Of a DNA stretch of 64,000 nt, positions 17,217-25,808 are shown piece after piece. The notes beneath the pieces are model-generated. The model made no database searches. It was not told the origin of the DNA and saw nothing but the letters and a program-made list of their open reading frames with translations. A program made the position numbers and the translations under genes. The stretch is taken from the NCBI GenBank assembly GCA_018267135.1, contig JAFDZA010000002.1:124001-188000 (forward strand), in the 5' to 3' direction. Origin of the DNA: Bacteroidota bacterium (GTDB lineage Bacteria > Bacteroidota > Bacteroidia > Cytophagales > Cyclobacteriaceae). Every line of letters begins with the position of its first letter. The stretch's first letter is position 1.

Positions 17217-17717
17217 GTGAAAAAATTATACCTCATCCGGCATGCTAAATCCAGTTGGGATACGCTCGGCATAGACGATTTTACCCGCCCGCTCAACGAA
17301 CGCGGTAAGAAAGATGCTCCGCACATGGCGAAGTTGCTTAAACAACGAAATGTGGTGCCCGACCGCTTCATTACCAGCCCGGCAATACGGGCACTTACCA
17401 CTTGCGAGGTATTTGCCAGGACTTTTCATTTCGATGAGCATAAAATTGAAAAAATAGATGGTCTCTACCATGCCAGTGCCGAAACCTGGCTGAGAATACT
17501 CCGAGCCTTGAAAGACCGCCCGGCCGATAAGGAAGAAATTGTATTGGCCTTTGGCCACAACCCCGGCATTACCGAATTTGCCAATGCTTTACTGAACGTG
17601 GGCATTGATACGATTCCTACCTGCGGCATCGTTAGCGCTACGCTGAAAATTGAAACCTGGCGCGAAGTGGTTTGGGGAGGCGGGCAATTTCTTTCGTTTG
17701 ATTACCCGAAGATGTAA
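17217..17717 (+). CDS. sixA: SixA-type histidine phosphatase
   Basis: A 166-residue member of the histidine phosphatase (phosphoglycerate mutase-like) superfamily, started by GTG at 17217 because the catalytic motif LIRHAKSSW (H9) lies right at the N-terminus. RPLNERGKKDAP and ITSPAIRALTTCEVF follow, and the second histidine is in AFGHNPGITEF. SixA dephosphorylates phosphohistidine in phosphorelay HPt proteins or the nitrogen PTS. No relay protein sits beside it. Confidence 0.87.
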   Translation: MKKLYLIRHAKSSWDTLGIDDFTRPLNERGKKDAPHMAKLLKQRNVVPDRFITSPAIRALTTCEVFARTFHFDEHKIEKIDGLYHASAETWLRILRALKDRPADKEEIVLAFGHNPGITEFANALLNVGIDTIPTCGIVSATLKIETWREVVWGGGQFLSFDYPKM

Positions 17718-17726
17718 AAATATAAC

Positions 17727-17842
17727 AAGGAGAAAATGTATTCTTACCAAAAGGGGTTAACCTTAATCATGCCATAGAAAGCCCACCACTTACAGATGGC
17801 GATGGAAATTCAATAGGAGATTTTCTCGGTCTATTTGATTAA
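17727..17842 (+). other. Possible C-terminal fragment of a lost gene
   Basis: Between sixA and the broken hydrolase a short frame without a start reads GENVFLPKGVNLNHAIESPP, then LTDGDGNSIGDFLGLFD and a stop at 17840-17842. It is open only back to a stop at 17724-17726. The residue make-up looks coding, but the stretch is too short to assign and chance cannot be excluded. It could be a leftover of a gene removed next to the decaying hydrolase. Confidence 0.25.
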
Positions 17843-19034
17843 ACTCCTTGTGAGTGAAAGAAAGTTGTCAAAATTATTGACACCTGTTCCATCTTGTTTT
17901 CCTTCTCCTTTTACGAAACTTTCCCAACCAATCATTCTAACCACTACCAGGTTTTTACCGGGATAAACAACCATATAATTTCCAAGAAACCCTCTTGTTG
18001 AATACCCCAATCTATTTCCATACTCTTTTCTGCTCACCTGTATTCTTTTAGATAAAAGGAGAGGAACATACTTCGTTGCAAAATCAGGTGTAGTATTAAT
18101 AATTTTTGTATTGAAAGTAGAGAAGTATTCAGCAGCAGTATATGTACCCTTGATAGCTTTGATTTTTTTAAGTATGGCTTCATCAAAACCTGCTTTTCTC
18201 AAGGTATCTATTTGCCTGTCGTCAATAATTGCTTTTACATGGTCGTATTCAATCCACCACAATAGGCCACACTCCGGATTGAGTTGGTTGGGTATTCCGG
18301 TTTCATCAAACCAATCTGCCTTTATTAATTGCTTTCCGTTCCAATTCCCTTTTTGAATATAGAGTTGCCCAAGTTTAGCCATGTCTTTTGGAGAGATTTG
18401 AAGGCCCGACATGCAATGTGGATTTCCGTCATCATCTGGCCTGCCAATCAAAATCATTAATCCCCAGGGGTTCAAATATTTTTTCATACAAATAATTGTC
18501 AACCCTTTTTCTGGTTAACACTTTAACGATTCCACCCAGCAGGTTAACGGCTTTGTTGTTATAGGAAAATTTTGTTCCGGGCTTATCGGTTAGTTCAGCC
18601 GCCAAGGCAAGATTTACAAAGTTAGGGCTTGGATATATTTCGATGTTTGTATTGGGAAAATTTTGCATACCGGAAGTATGATTTAGCAAATGTCGGATGG
18701 TAATATCTTTTTTCATCCCTTGTTTCCATTCGGGGTAAAATTCATAAACAGGTTGGTCAATGGAAGTTAGAAGTCCATCCGTTATGAGTTTTCCAATAGC
18801 AAGATTTACTATTGATTTTGTTGAAGACATGGCTTCAATTTTTTTAGGCTCTTTGCCAAAATAATATTCTCCATAAAGTTTCCCATCTTGATAAATGACA
18901 AGCCCATCGGTTTGGGTTTGTTTTGCAGCTTTCAAAAGCGTGTCAAGCGCGGCTTTATCAATTTTGTTTTGAGAGTAGGTGCGGTTGCTGAGTAATGTCA
19001 AAGCAATGAGAAAGGGAAGAATAAATTTTTTCAT
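17831..19034 (-). pseudogene. Frameshifted beta-lactamase-family serine hydrolase
   Basis: Two overlapping minus-strand frames together make one exported serine hydrolase of the class C beta-lactamase/EstB type. The first (18432-19034) has the signal peptide, the catalytic S-x-x-K (S70-K73 in MSSTKS) and the Y-x-N triad (Y158, N160 in SYNN), and breaks off after FEPLGINDFDW. The second frame resumes with PDDDGNPHCMSGLQISPKDM and runs to the C-terminus (GFLGNYMVVYPGKNLVVVRM). The gap is bridged by one extra base, or two missing, near 18436-18446. All active-site residues seen are in the first part. A true inactivating mutation or a sequencing error would look the same. Confidence 0.85.
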
Positions 19035-19075
19035 AGTAAAAACTATTTGAAGGTGTCCTATAACCTTTCGATCAA

Positions 19076-20236
19076 CTACTGGTCGGCTCCCTTTTTAATA
19101 TTGATTTTGGCCAATGCAGCTTCTTTGCTCAGTTTGCCCGATGCGTAGTCTTTCAGAACTGAATTTTTTACGGACAGTTCTACGGTGGAGGGAATGGCAC
19201 ACCCCGAGCAGCGGGTAAGCTGAATTTCGAGCATCAGCACTTCATCATCTTTCAGGCTTCGTACGGTTTTACCATATTCTAAAAAGTCTTCTTTAATATT
19301 ATTTTCAAACTGTGGATACATTCTTTTTACCTCTTTATCGCGGGTGGCTTGGTCCAAATCATTTTGGCGAACAGTAGGCATATTAAAAAATCCATCTTCG
19401 TCCTGGTGACTGGCATATACTTGCATGTGGTAGATTACACCAAAATCTTTTAGCCGTTCATAATACAAGTTATCATCTGTAAAAAATGTTTTAGAAAGAT
19501 CGCGACTATACAGACGGCTGAAGATGCTCGATAAGGTTTCTAAGTCGGGCTGCAGTTCTTCGCTTATTTCGCTATTGATGATTTTAAGTTTAGCCATGAG
19601 CTGGTCGCGTGTTATTTTTCCCTGGCGAAACTGACTGATGTTGGTTTTGGTTCCTTCCACGGAAAGTATATTTTGTTTTCGGTTATCGAGTAAATTTCCG
19701 GCCCAGGCAAATTGAAAGTTGCGCCCTTCTGCTCGGTTAGTAATGATAATTTTTTCGTTTGGCTGAAGTTGCGAGAGCAAGTCTCCGTAATCAGCAATAA
19801 AATTTTTGGCGGCTTCCAGTAACTTCTCGTTGTAGGCGGTTTGTGCACTGTCGGTGTTGATAGTTTTAGCGCGGTTTGTTTTGGTGCGACCCTTGCCCGT
19901 TTTGGTAACGGATTCGGTGCGCCCGTAGGAGTTGTAGGAAACCGTGGGGGCATCGGGTGGTTCCGGCATTTGAAAATCTAAAAACACATCACCTTGTATG
20001 AAAAAATTACTTAAGGATACAGAAGGCAAACGGTAGGTAACACCGTACCCCGGCAGGTACCCGGCTTGTACTTCGATGGGAAAGAAATTGCGTTTGCCAA
20101 ATTGCTGCTTGATTAACGTACTTAAAATATTTCCGGTTATTTCCATGTCGCGCTGCATGCGGGCTTCGTCTATTTTGGGTTGGGCACCAGCCGCTAAACT
20201 TAGTAGCATCATGGCTGCGATCACTATTTTTTTCAT
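19076..20236 (-). CDS. Exported protein of unknown function (sigma-factor operon)
   Basis: A 386-residue protein with a signal peptide (MKKIVIAAMMLLSLAAGAQP) and no membrane segment after it. I do not recognise a family. Visible features are a beta-rich first third (VEVQAGYLPGYGVTYRLP-like texture), a basic low-complexity patch around KTGKGRTKTNRAKT, helical central segments and a C-X2-C pair in LTRCSGCAIP (about residue 344). It ends the operon sigma factor, membrane anti-sigma-like protein, this gene, and is 23 bases from its neighbour. It is plausibly the effector or sensor of an envelope-stress circuit. Confidence 0.72.
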   Translation of the reverse strand: MKKIVIAAMMLLSLAAGAQPKIDEARMQRDMEITGNILSTLIKQQFGKRNFFPIEVQAGYLPGYGVTYRLPSVSLSNFFIQGDVFLDFQMPEPPDAPTVSYNSYGRTESVTKTGKGRTKTNRAKTINTDSAQTAYNEKLLEAAKNFIADYGDLLSQLQPNEKIIITNRAEGRNFQFAWAGNLLDNRKQNILSVEGTKTNISQFRQGKITRDQLMAKLKIINSEISEELQPDLETLSSIFSRLYSRDLSKTFFTDDNLYYERLKDFGVIYHMQVYASHQDEDGFFNMPTVRQNDLDQATRDKEVKRMYPQFENNIKEDFLEYGKTVRSLKDDEVLMLEIQLTRCSGCAIPSTVELSVKNSVLKDYASGKLSKEAALAKINIKKGADQ

Positions 20237-20259
20237 AACAGTTGATTTTTTTTAATTTT

Positions 20260-21078
20260 TTAATAATTGTTTTTTCTGACAGGAGTAGAGATTAAGCTGG
20301 TTAATAGCTGTTCTGTTTCTTGCCTGAATTGACTGTTGTTTTTTTCGATATAATTCATTTTACTTTGAACGAGCTGCAGGTCTTGCTTGCGTTGCTCTTG
20401 CAGGTATTGCGAGAAATTAACCAGCAGATTCTCCATATATTTTTTTTGATCGGAAGAATTTAACTGAAGATAATCTTTCATCAGTTTCAGGTTTTGTTCC
20501 TGCAGCCCGGCCACAAATGCTTGCACTTCTTCCTTACTTGCCTGCGAAGTACTTTTAGTAAGTACATCCATTTTTTTCGAGTTCATGTCCACCAGCGTTT
20601 GCATGAGCTTTTTATGATCTTCTTCGCGTGCCGTTTTTTGCGATTCGTTGTTTGAGGCCAGCGAGGAGGCTATCATTTCTTTTATTTTCTCTTCGCTCAG
20701 CTCCGGAATTTCTTTTTTTTCGGGTTGCGGGTGGCTAAAACTGATGCGTAACTCTCCCTGAGAGTAGCGGATTTCAGGCCCTAATATTTTTCCGGCCACC
20801 AGCAAAAACAGGATGGATGCGGCTATGCCGAGGCTTACTTTGAAGTAGCCCGACTGCCACATTGATTGAGGCAGATTAGAATCGGCAAAAACAGGCGGTG
20901 CTATCACTTCTTTTTCTTGCACCTGGCTCATGGTATTTCGTACTTCGCCCAGGGCTTTTAATTTTTCCAATGCCTCGGGGTGTTGGGCAAAATAATTTTC
21001 CAGTTTTTCTTTTTCCGGTTCATTAAGCTCGCCATACAGGTAAGCCATCAGGACGCCTTCATCGGGTTTATAATTCAT
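20260..21078 (-). CDS. Anti-sigma-factor-like membrane protein
   Basis: The ATG at 21078 gives about 272 residues. The N-terminal ~50 residues (MAYLYGELNEPEKEKLENYFAQHPEAL) have the look of a zinc-less anti-sigma domain. A single transmembrane helix follows (VSLGIAASILFLLVAGKIL, about residues 82-100), and a long helical, probably coiled-coil periplasmic region has many Gln, Glu and Lys. The gene overlaps the end of the sigma factor gene by 11 bases, the usual layout for a sigma/anti-sigma pair. It would hold the sigma factor at the membrane until a signal arrives. Confidence 0.78.
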   Translation of the reverse strand: MNYKPDEGVLMAYLYGELNEPEKEKLENYFAQHPEALEKLKALGEVRNTMSQVQEKEVIAPPVFADSNLPQSMWQSGYFKVSLGIAASILFLLVAGKILGPEIRYSQGELRISFSHPQPEKKEIPELSEEKIKEMIASSLASNNESQKTAREEDHKKLMQTLVDMNSKKMDVLTKSTSQASKEEVQAFVAGLQEQNLKLMKDYLQLNSSDQKKYMENLLVNFSQYLQEQRKQDLQLVQSKMNYIEKNNSQFRQETEQLLTSLISTPVRKNNY

Positions 21079-21670
21079 AACCAAGGGTTTCTTTTGTTAT
21101 TTTCTTCTGCTCCAAAATTTTTTTCAATCCATCCAATCCATAATACATTCTGGATTTTACAGTGTTCTCGCTAATGTTCAGAGCTTCGGCTATTTCTCTG
21201 AATTTCAATCCTTCATATTCTTTCATAATTACTACTTCGCGCTGTTCTTCGCTGAGCTGCATCAGGCATTCTTGCAGCAAATCGCTCAGCTCGGTTTGGC
21301 GCAGTTGCCTTTCAGGATTTTCATGCCGCTGGTGGCTTTCTTCCCACCGGTAGCTTTCTTCGCCTTCGCCCGGGTGCAGGTCGTTCAGTGAAAAAGAGCG
21401 CCTGGATTTTTTCTTTCGTGCCTCTTCGCGGCAGTAGTTAACGGCAATGGTGTAGAGCCATGATTTAAAACGGGCTACTTCCTGCAACGACCCTACGTTT
21501 TTGTGCATGCTGATAAACGTTTTCTGAGCCACTTCCATCGCCAGATCGTGGTCGAAGAAAAATTTATATCCAAAATTGTAGATGCGCTTATACCAGAGCT
21601 GCACCAGCCGACCCTGGGCATTCTTATCTCCTTCTCGGGCGCGAACGATCAGGTGGTCAGAATGCATCAT
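21068..21670 (-). CDS. ECF-type RNA polymerase sigma factor
   Basis: A sigma-70 family ECF factor of about 200 residues. The ATG at 21670 is preferred over a GTG at 21697 because MMHSDHLIVRAREGDKNAQ is the normal opening. Region 2 contains FKSWLYTIAVNYCREEARKKK, and region 4 contains LSEEQREVVIMKEYEGLKFREIA followed by the helix-turn-helix EALNISENTVKSRMYYGLDGLK. It is co-transcribed with a membrane protein resembling an anti-sigma factor, so its activity is probably controlled by membrane sequestration. Confidence 0.92.
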   Translation of the reverse strand: MMHSDHLIVRAREGDKNAQGRLVQLWYKRIYNFGYKFFFDHDLAMEVAQKTFISMHKNVGSLQEVARFKSWLYTIAVNYCREEARKKKSRRSFSLNDLHPGEGEESYRWEESHQRHENPERQLRQTELSDLLQECLMQLSEEQREVVIMKEYEGLKFREIAEALNISENTVKSRMYYGLDGLKKILEQKKITKETLGYEL

Positions 21671-21801
21671 AGCGATATCCAGTAAGGTTTGAGCCACGGT
21701 AACAGAAAATTCAAGCTTGTTTCTGGTATAAAGATGCGGGAAGGTGTTAAATAGTTTAGCCCGGCCGGATGATTTTTTCAGAAGGTAAATGGCGAAGCCA
21801 G

Positions 21802-22479
21802 TTACGGGCGGGCGCTCAGCAATGCCTCTGCCAAAATCAAATCTTCAGGAGTAGTAATTTTAATATTTTCGTAGCTGCCTTCGAAAAGGGAAATAGGATG
21901 CCCCCCACGCTCTACTACGCTGGCATCATCCGTAAAGGCGGGGTCTTCCTTCTGCTGATAGGCCTTTTTTAGAAGCGATACCTGAAAGGTTTGAGGGGTT
22001 TGTATAATTCTGAAGCGTGAGCGATCAACCGCCCTCGTAGTATCTTGGTTGGTTTCGCGAATAGATTCTTTCAGGCGCACCGAAGCCACTGCCGCGCCAT
22101 GTACGGCTGCCAGCCGGAACGAAGCTCCGATAAGATCCGAATTAACTAACGGCCGCACCCCATCGTGAACGGCCACCAACCCATCGCCTTCAATTTGGAT
22201 AAGTCCGTTTCTAACCGATTGAAACCGGGTGTCGCCTCCTTTTTGTAAAATCACCGGATAAGTAAAATTGAATTGGCGACAAATAGAATCCCAAATACCC
22301 AACTCGGTTTCTGGCAGTACCAATATTATAGTGAGAGCAGCCGAGTAGCTGACAAAAGCTTCTACCGTATGGAGCAAAATGGGTTTGCCATTGAGCGTGA
22401 GGAATTGTTTGGGTAGCTTGCTATTGATGCGAGTGCCACGGCCTCCGGCCACAATAAGAGCGTATTCTTTTGCTTCCAT
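21802..22479 (-). CDS. ispD: 2-C-methyl-D-erythritol 4-phosphate cytidylyltransferase
   Basis: A 225-residue enzyme of the non-mevalonate isoprenoid pathway, transferring CMP from CTP to methylerythritol phosphate. The nucleotide-binding start ALIVAGGRGTRINSKLPKQF, the VAVHDGVRPLV block and the C-terminal TDDASVVERGG and ENIKITTPEDL are all diagnostic. It stands on its own, 118 bases downstream of queA on the same strand. Confidence 0.93.
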   Translation of the reverse strand: MEAKEYALIVAGGRGTRINSKLPKQFLTLNGKPILLHTVEAFVSYSAALTIILVLPETELGIWDSICRQFNFTYPVILQKGGDTRFQSVRNGLIQIEGDGLVAVHDGVRPLVNSDLIGASFRLAAVHGAAVASVRLKESIRETNQDTTRAVDRSRFRIIQTPQTFQVSLLKKAYQQKEDPAFTDDASVVERGGHPISLFEGSYENIKITTPEDLILAEALLSARP

Positions 22480-22576
22480 GAATTGATCATTCAGCCTGCC
22501 CTATCTAAGGCAAGGGTGTGAAGAGGAATATAATCTCTAAATAAATACGAAAGGAGATGACTGAATAGTTTCATCA

Positions 22577-22601
22577 GTAATTTCGTTGGAAACGAAATTA
22601 C
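22577..22601. repeat. Perfect hairpin at the 3' end of queA
   Basis: An 11-base perfect inverted repeat, GTAATTTCGTT and AACGAAATTAC, around a three-base loop. It covers the queA stop codon. In the direction of queA transcription no T-run follows, so it is not a standard intrinsic terminator; it may protect the mRNA end or be a binding site. No second copy was noticed in the window. Confidence 0.6.
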
Positions 22602-23644
22602 ACAATTAGCAAGGCATCTCCGTAGGTTAGAAATTTGTATTTTTCTTTTTTTGCCGTTTCATAGGCCTTCATCACATTTTCATACCCGCCAAAAGCAGCG
22701 GCCATCATCAGTAAAGTGGATTCAGGTTGTTGGAAGTTTGTAATCATCGCCCCGCATATTTTAAAATCGTAAGGCGGAAAAATGAAGCGGTCGGTCCAGC
22801 CTTCGCGTTCTTTCAGCCGGTTATTGGCCGATACGGCCGACTCCAGCGCGCGCATGGTGGTGGTGCCCACGGCACAAACTTTATTTTTATTTTCGAGGGC
22901 AGCATTTACTTTATTACAAACTTCGGTGCCTACAATAAAGTTTTCAGAATCCATCTTGTGCTTGGTCAGGTCTTCCACATCGACTGCACGAAATGTACCT
23001 AGCCCGATGTGCAGGGTAACGAAGCCCATGTCTATGCCTTTTAGCTGAAGGCGTTTTACCAATTGGCGGGTAAAGTGCATGCCGGCCGTGGGAGCCGAAA
23101 CGGCTCCTTTTTGTTTGGCAAAAATAGTTTGAAACCGCTCTTTGTCGGCAGGCTCTACTTTCCGTTTAATGTATTTGGGTATGGGGGTTTCGCCCAGTGT
23201 TTCTACCATTTTATCGAATGCAGCCGAGTCGCCATCAAAAAGAAAACGGATGGTGCGGCCGCGCGAGGTGGTGTTATCAATTACTTCGGCTACCAGGTCG
23301 CCATCGCCAAAATAGAGTTTATTGCCCACCCGTATTTTACGGGCCGGGTCAACCAGCACATCCCACAGGTGCATTTCGGCATTCAGCTCGCGCAATAAAA
23401 AAACCTCAATTTTAGCCCCCGTCTTTTCTTTGCGGCCGTAGAGGCGGGCCGGAAAAACGAGGGTATCGTTGGCAATCATTACATCGCCTTCATTGAAGTA
23501 ATTGATGACATCTTTAAAGGCTTTATGTTCAATTTTTCCGGTTTCGCGGTGTAACACCATCATCCGGGCTTCGTCTCGGTTTTCGGCAGGGTAGGTGGCG
23601 ATTAAACTATTGGGAAGGTCGAACTTAAATTCAGATAGTTTCAT
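22598..23644 (-). CDS. queA: tRNA preQ1(34) S-adenosylmethionine ribosyltransferase-isomerase
   Basis: A 348-residue enzyme that transfers the ribosyl part of SAM to preQ1 in tRNA to make epoxyqueuosine. The start [29 protein letters not shown], the central [13 protein letters not shown], the [13 protein letters not shown] block and the C-terminal [17 protein letters not shown] are characteristic. No other queuosine gene is nearby. A good Bacteroidota-type promoter lies about 55-80 bases upstream. Confidence 0.95.
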   Translation of the reverse strand: MKLSEFKFDLPNSLIATYPAENRDEARMMVLHRETGKIEHKAFKDVINYFNEGDVMIANDTLVFPARLYGRKEKTGAKIEVFLLRELNAEMHLWDVLVDPARKIRVGNKLYFGDGDLVAEVIDNTTSRGRTIRFLFDGDSAAFDKMVETLGETPIPKYIKRKVEPADKERFQTIFAKQKGAVSAPTAGMHFTRQLVKRLQLKGIDMGFVTLHIGLGTFRAVDVEDLTKHKMDSENFIVGTEVCNKVNAALENKNKVCAVGTTTMRALESAVSANNRLKEREGWTDRFIFPPYDFKICGAMITNFQQPESTLLMMAAAFGGYENVMKAYETAKKEKYKFLTYGDALLIV

Positions 23645-23696
23645 AAGCTTACGGGCTTGGGTTCCGGTTGGAACGGTTTTTAAAAATTTTGAGGCG

Positions 23697-23727
23697 CAAA
23701 ACTAAACGAATTGAAGGCGAAAGTCAA
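23697..23727 (-). promoter_or_regulatory. Promoter of queA
   Basis: Read on the minus strand: TTG (23725-23727), a 20-base spacer, then TAGTTTTG (23697-23704), an exact match to the TAnnTTTG -7 box of Bacteroidota. The start codon of queA is about 50 bases further on. Confidence 0.55.
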
Positions 23728-23845
23728 CCATTAACTCACCTTACTTGCCCAGCTGCATAAAAAAACGAATTTTGGCAACCTTAAAGCACCAGAATGCCGT
23801 TTAATGCCCAATATATAATTGCCAAACTTAAAATTTGAATTTGTA

Positions 23846-25114
23846 ATGATGCTGTTTATCCGGTTAGTAGCAGAAAGTTTGGGGTTTGCCTGGCGGGCGC
23901 TTAGATCGAATCTTCTTCGTACCATTCTTTCCCTGCTGGGGGTAACGATCGGTATTTTTTCCATCATAGCCGTGCTTACGATGGTAGATTCCCTCAAGAG
24001 CAACATACTCGATAGTTTAAATTTTTTAGGTTCGGATGTGATCTACATTCATAAATGGCCGTGGGGCAACGGGGGCGATAGCCGCGATTGGTGGAAAGAT
24101 TATATTAAACGGCCCAACAGTTCGTATGGCGAATACCGTTTTCTGAAAGAAACGATGCAGCACAGCAGCATTATTAGCATCTATGCCGAATCGGAATCAA
24201 ACACGGTAAAGGCCGGAAGCAATGGCATTACCAAAATTGGCGTGAATGGAGTAACGTTAGATTACGATCGGCTTTTTGAAATCCCGGTTGACCGCGGGCG
24301 TTACCTGATAGGCCCGGAAATAGAAGGCGGCCGAAACGTGGTGGTTATTGGCCACGAAGTAGCCAAGGCTCTTTTTCCTAAGATTGAAGACCCGGTAGGA
24401 GAATATGTAAAGATTAAAAACCTGCGCTTTAAAGTAGTGGGCGTCATTAAGCGTGAGGGCGAAAGTTTTATGGGCTTTTCGAGCAAAGATTACAGTTGCA
24501 TCATTCCGTACGATGCCTTCAGAAAGATTTTTCAAACCGGCACGGGCCGGTGGAATGAGATTGGCTCGGTCATTGGTATGAAAGGACACCCCGATGATGC
24601 CGGCCTGGTAGAACTGGAAAGCGAAGCCCGCGGATTGTTGCGGGTAAAACGAGGCCTCAAGCCCGGGAAAAAAGATAATTTTTCGGTAAACCGCCCCGAA
24701 GCCATTGCCAAATCGCTGGATAGTGTATTTGATGTGCTGGGCATTGCCGGTTGGATTATTGGTGGGTTTTCTATGCTGGTGGGCGGCTTTGGTATTGCCA
24801 ATATCATGTTTGTGTCAGTAAAAGAACGCACCCCTATTATTGGCTTGCAAAAATCGCTCGGAGCAAAAAATTATTTCATCCTGTTTCAGTTTTTATTTGA
24901 ATCCATTTTCCTGAGTTTGATTGGCGGACTCACGGGCTTGCTGTTGGTGTGGTTACTCACATTTGCACCGTTTGGCAGCATGAAAGTAGCGATGTCGGTT
25001 TCTAACATTATATTAGGTCTTGGGGTATCCTCTACCATTGGGTTGGTGGCCGGCATTGTGCCTGCAGCCGTAGCTGCCCGCATGGACCCGGTGGTGGCTA
25101 TCCGGGCAAATTAA
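23846..25114 (+). CDS. MacB/FtsX-family ABC transporter permease
   Basis: Start taken at the ATG at 23846 (about 422 residues) rather than a TTG at 23819. The layout is MacB-like: an N-terminal membrane helix after WRALRSNLLRTILSLLGVTIGIFSI, a large periplasmic domain (about 45-290), then the FtsX core of three helices beginning IAGWIIGGFSMLVGGFGIANIMFVSVKERT and ending AARMDPVVAIRAN. Such permeases drive export of lipoproteins, peptides or drugs with a separate ATPase. No ATPase gene is adjacent, so it must share one encoded elsewhere. Confidence 0.92.
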   Translation: MMLFIRLVAESLGFAWRALRSNLLRTILSLLGVTIGIFSIIAVLTMVDSLKSNILDSLNFLGSDVIYIHKWPWGNGGDSRDWWKDYIKRPNSSYGEYRFLKETMQHSSIISIYAESESNTVKAGSNGITKIGVNGVTLDYDRLFEIPVDRGRYLIGPEIEGGRNVVVIGHEVAKALFPKIEDPVGEYVKIKNLRFKVVGVIKREGESFMGFSSKDYSCIIPYDAFRKIFQTGTGRWNEIGSVIGMKGHPDDAGLVELESEARGLLRVKRGLKPGKKDNFSVNRPEAIAKSLDSVFDVLGIAGWIIGGFSMLVGGFGIANIMFVSVKERTPIIGLQKSLGAKNYFILFQFLFESIFLSLIGGLTGLLLVWLLTFAPFGSMKVAMSVSNIILGLGVSSTIGLVAGIVPAAVAARMDPVVAIRAN

Positions 25115-25181
25115 ACCAGACAAGACTTAGCCAACTTTTTGTGGGCATCTCAGCAAAACCATATTTGATAAAATTTTAAAT

Positions 25182-25649
25182 ATGAATAACCAGCATTACA
25201 CGATCAGCATTGCAACTGATTTGCCAAAGGAGGCTGCATTTAACTTGATTAATCAGGTAGATAAATGGTGGACGGAGAATTTAACCGGGCAAACAAAAAA
25301 AATGAATGACGAATTTTCAGTTCAGTTTGCAGACGTTCATTATTCAAAACAACGTATAGTAGAATGGGTACCTAACGAAAAAATGGTGTGGTCAGTAATC
25401 GATAGCCGATTAAATTGGTTAACTGATAAAACGGAATGGACCGGTACCCAAATAGCATTTGAACTTAAAACCCAAGGCAATCAGACTATTTTGAAGGTTA
25501 CCCATTTCGGGCTTGTTCCCGAAGTAGCGTGTTATGAAAACTGCACGAAAGGATGGGATTATTTTATAGGTCAAAGCCTTTATAAGCTTTTGACCGAAGG
25601 AAAAGGAATGCCGGAAAGAAAGGTTAAAAGCGAATATACCAAAGAGTAG
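25182..25649 (+). CDS. SRPBCC / AHSA1-like domain protein
   Basis: A 155-residue soluble protein of the START-like SRPBCC fold, close to the activator-of-Hsp90-homologue group: ISIATDLPKEAAFNLINQVDKWWTENL at the start, RIVEWVPNEKMVW in the middle, and a C-terminal helix with CTKGWDYFIGQSLYKLL. The fold binds hydrophobic ligands; no ligand can be named. It is monocistronic. Confidence 0.82.
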   Translation: MNNQHYTISIATDLPKEAAFNLINQVDKWWTENLTGQTKKMNDEFSVQFADVHYSKQRIVEWVPNEKMVWSVIDSRLNWLTDKTEWTGTQIAFELKTQGNQTILKVTHFGLVPEVACYENCTKGWDYFIGQSLYKLLTEGKGMPERKVKSEYTKE

Positions 25650-25784
25650 AGCAAACAAGACCCGGCCACAGGCAGGCTAAAATATTTCGGTACAGTATGC
25701 GCACAAGATTAATAGGAATATAATTCGATAAGTCTTTGGGAGTATAAACCGACCATCTCTGCCATACCACAAACCATTCGGTTG

Positions 25785-25792
25785 TATCTTTG
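25785..25792 (+). promoter_or_regulatory. -7 box upstream of the FecCD permease
   Basis: TATCTTTG at 25785-25792 fits TAnnTTTG exactly and lies 16 bases before the start codon at 25809, which would give a very short leader. A convincing -33 TTTG was not found at the expected distance. Confidence 0.4.
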
Positions 25793-25808
25793 AACGGAAG
25801 ATACTCAG

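Noticed and set aside
18432..18502. Programmed frameshift in the serine hydrolase
   Set aside because: No slippery homopolymer or heptamer lies at the junction; simple mutation or error is the better explanation.
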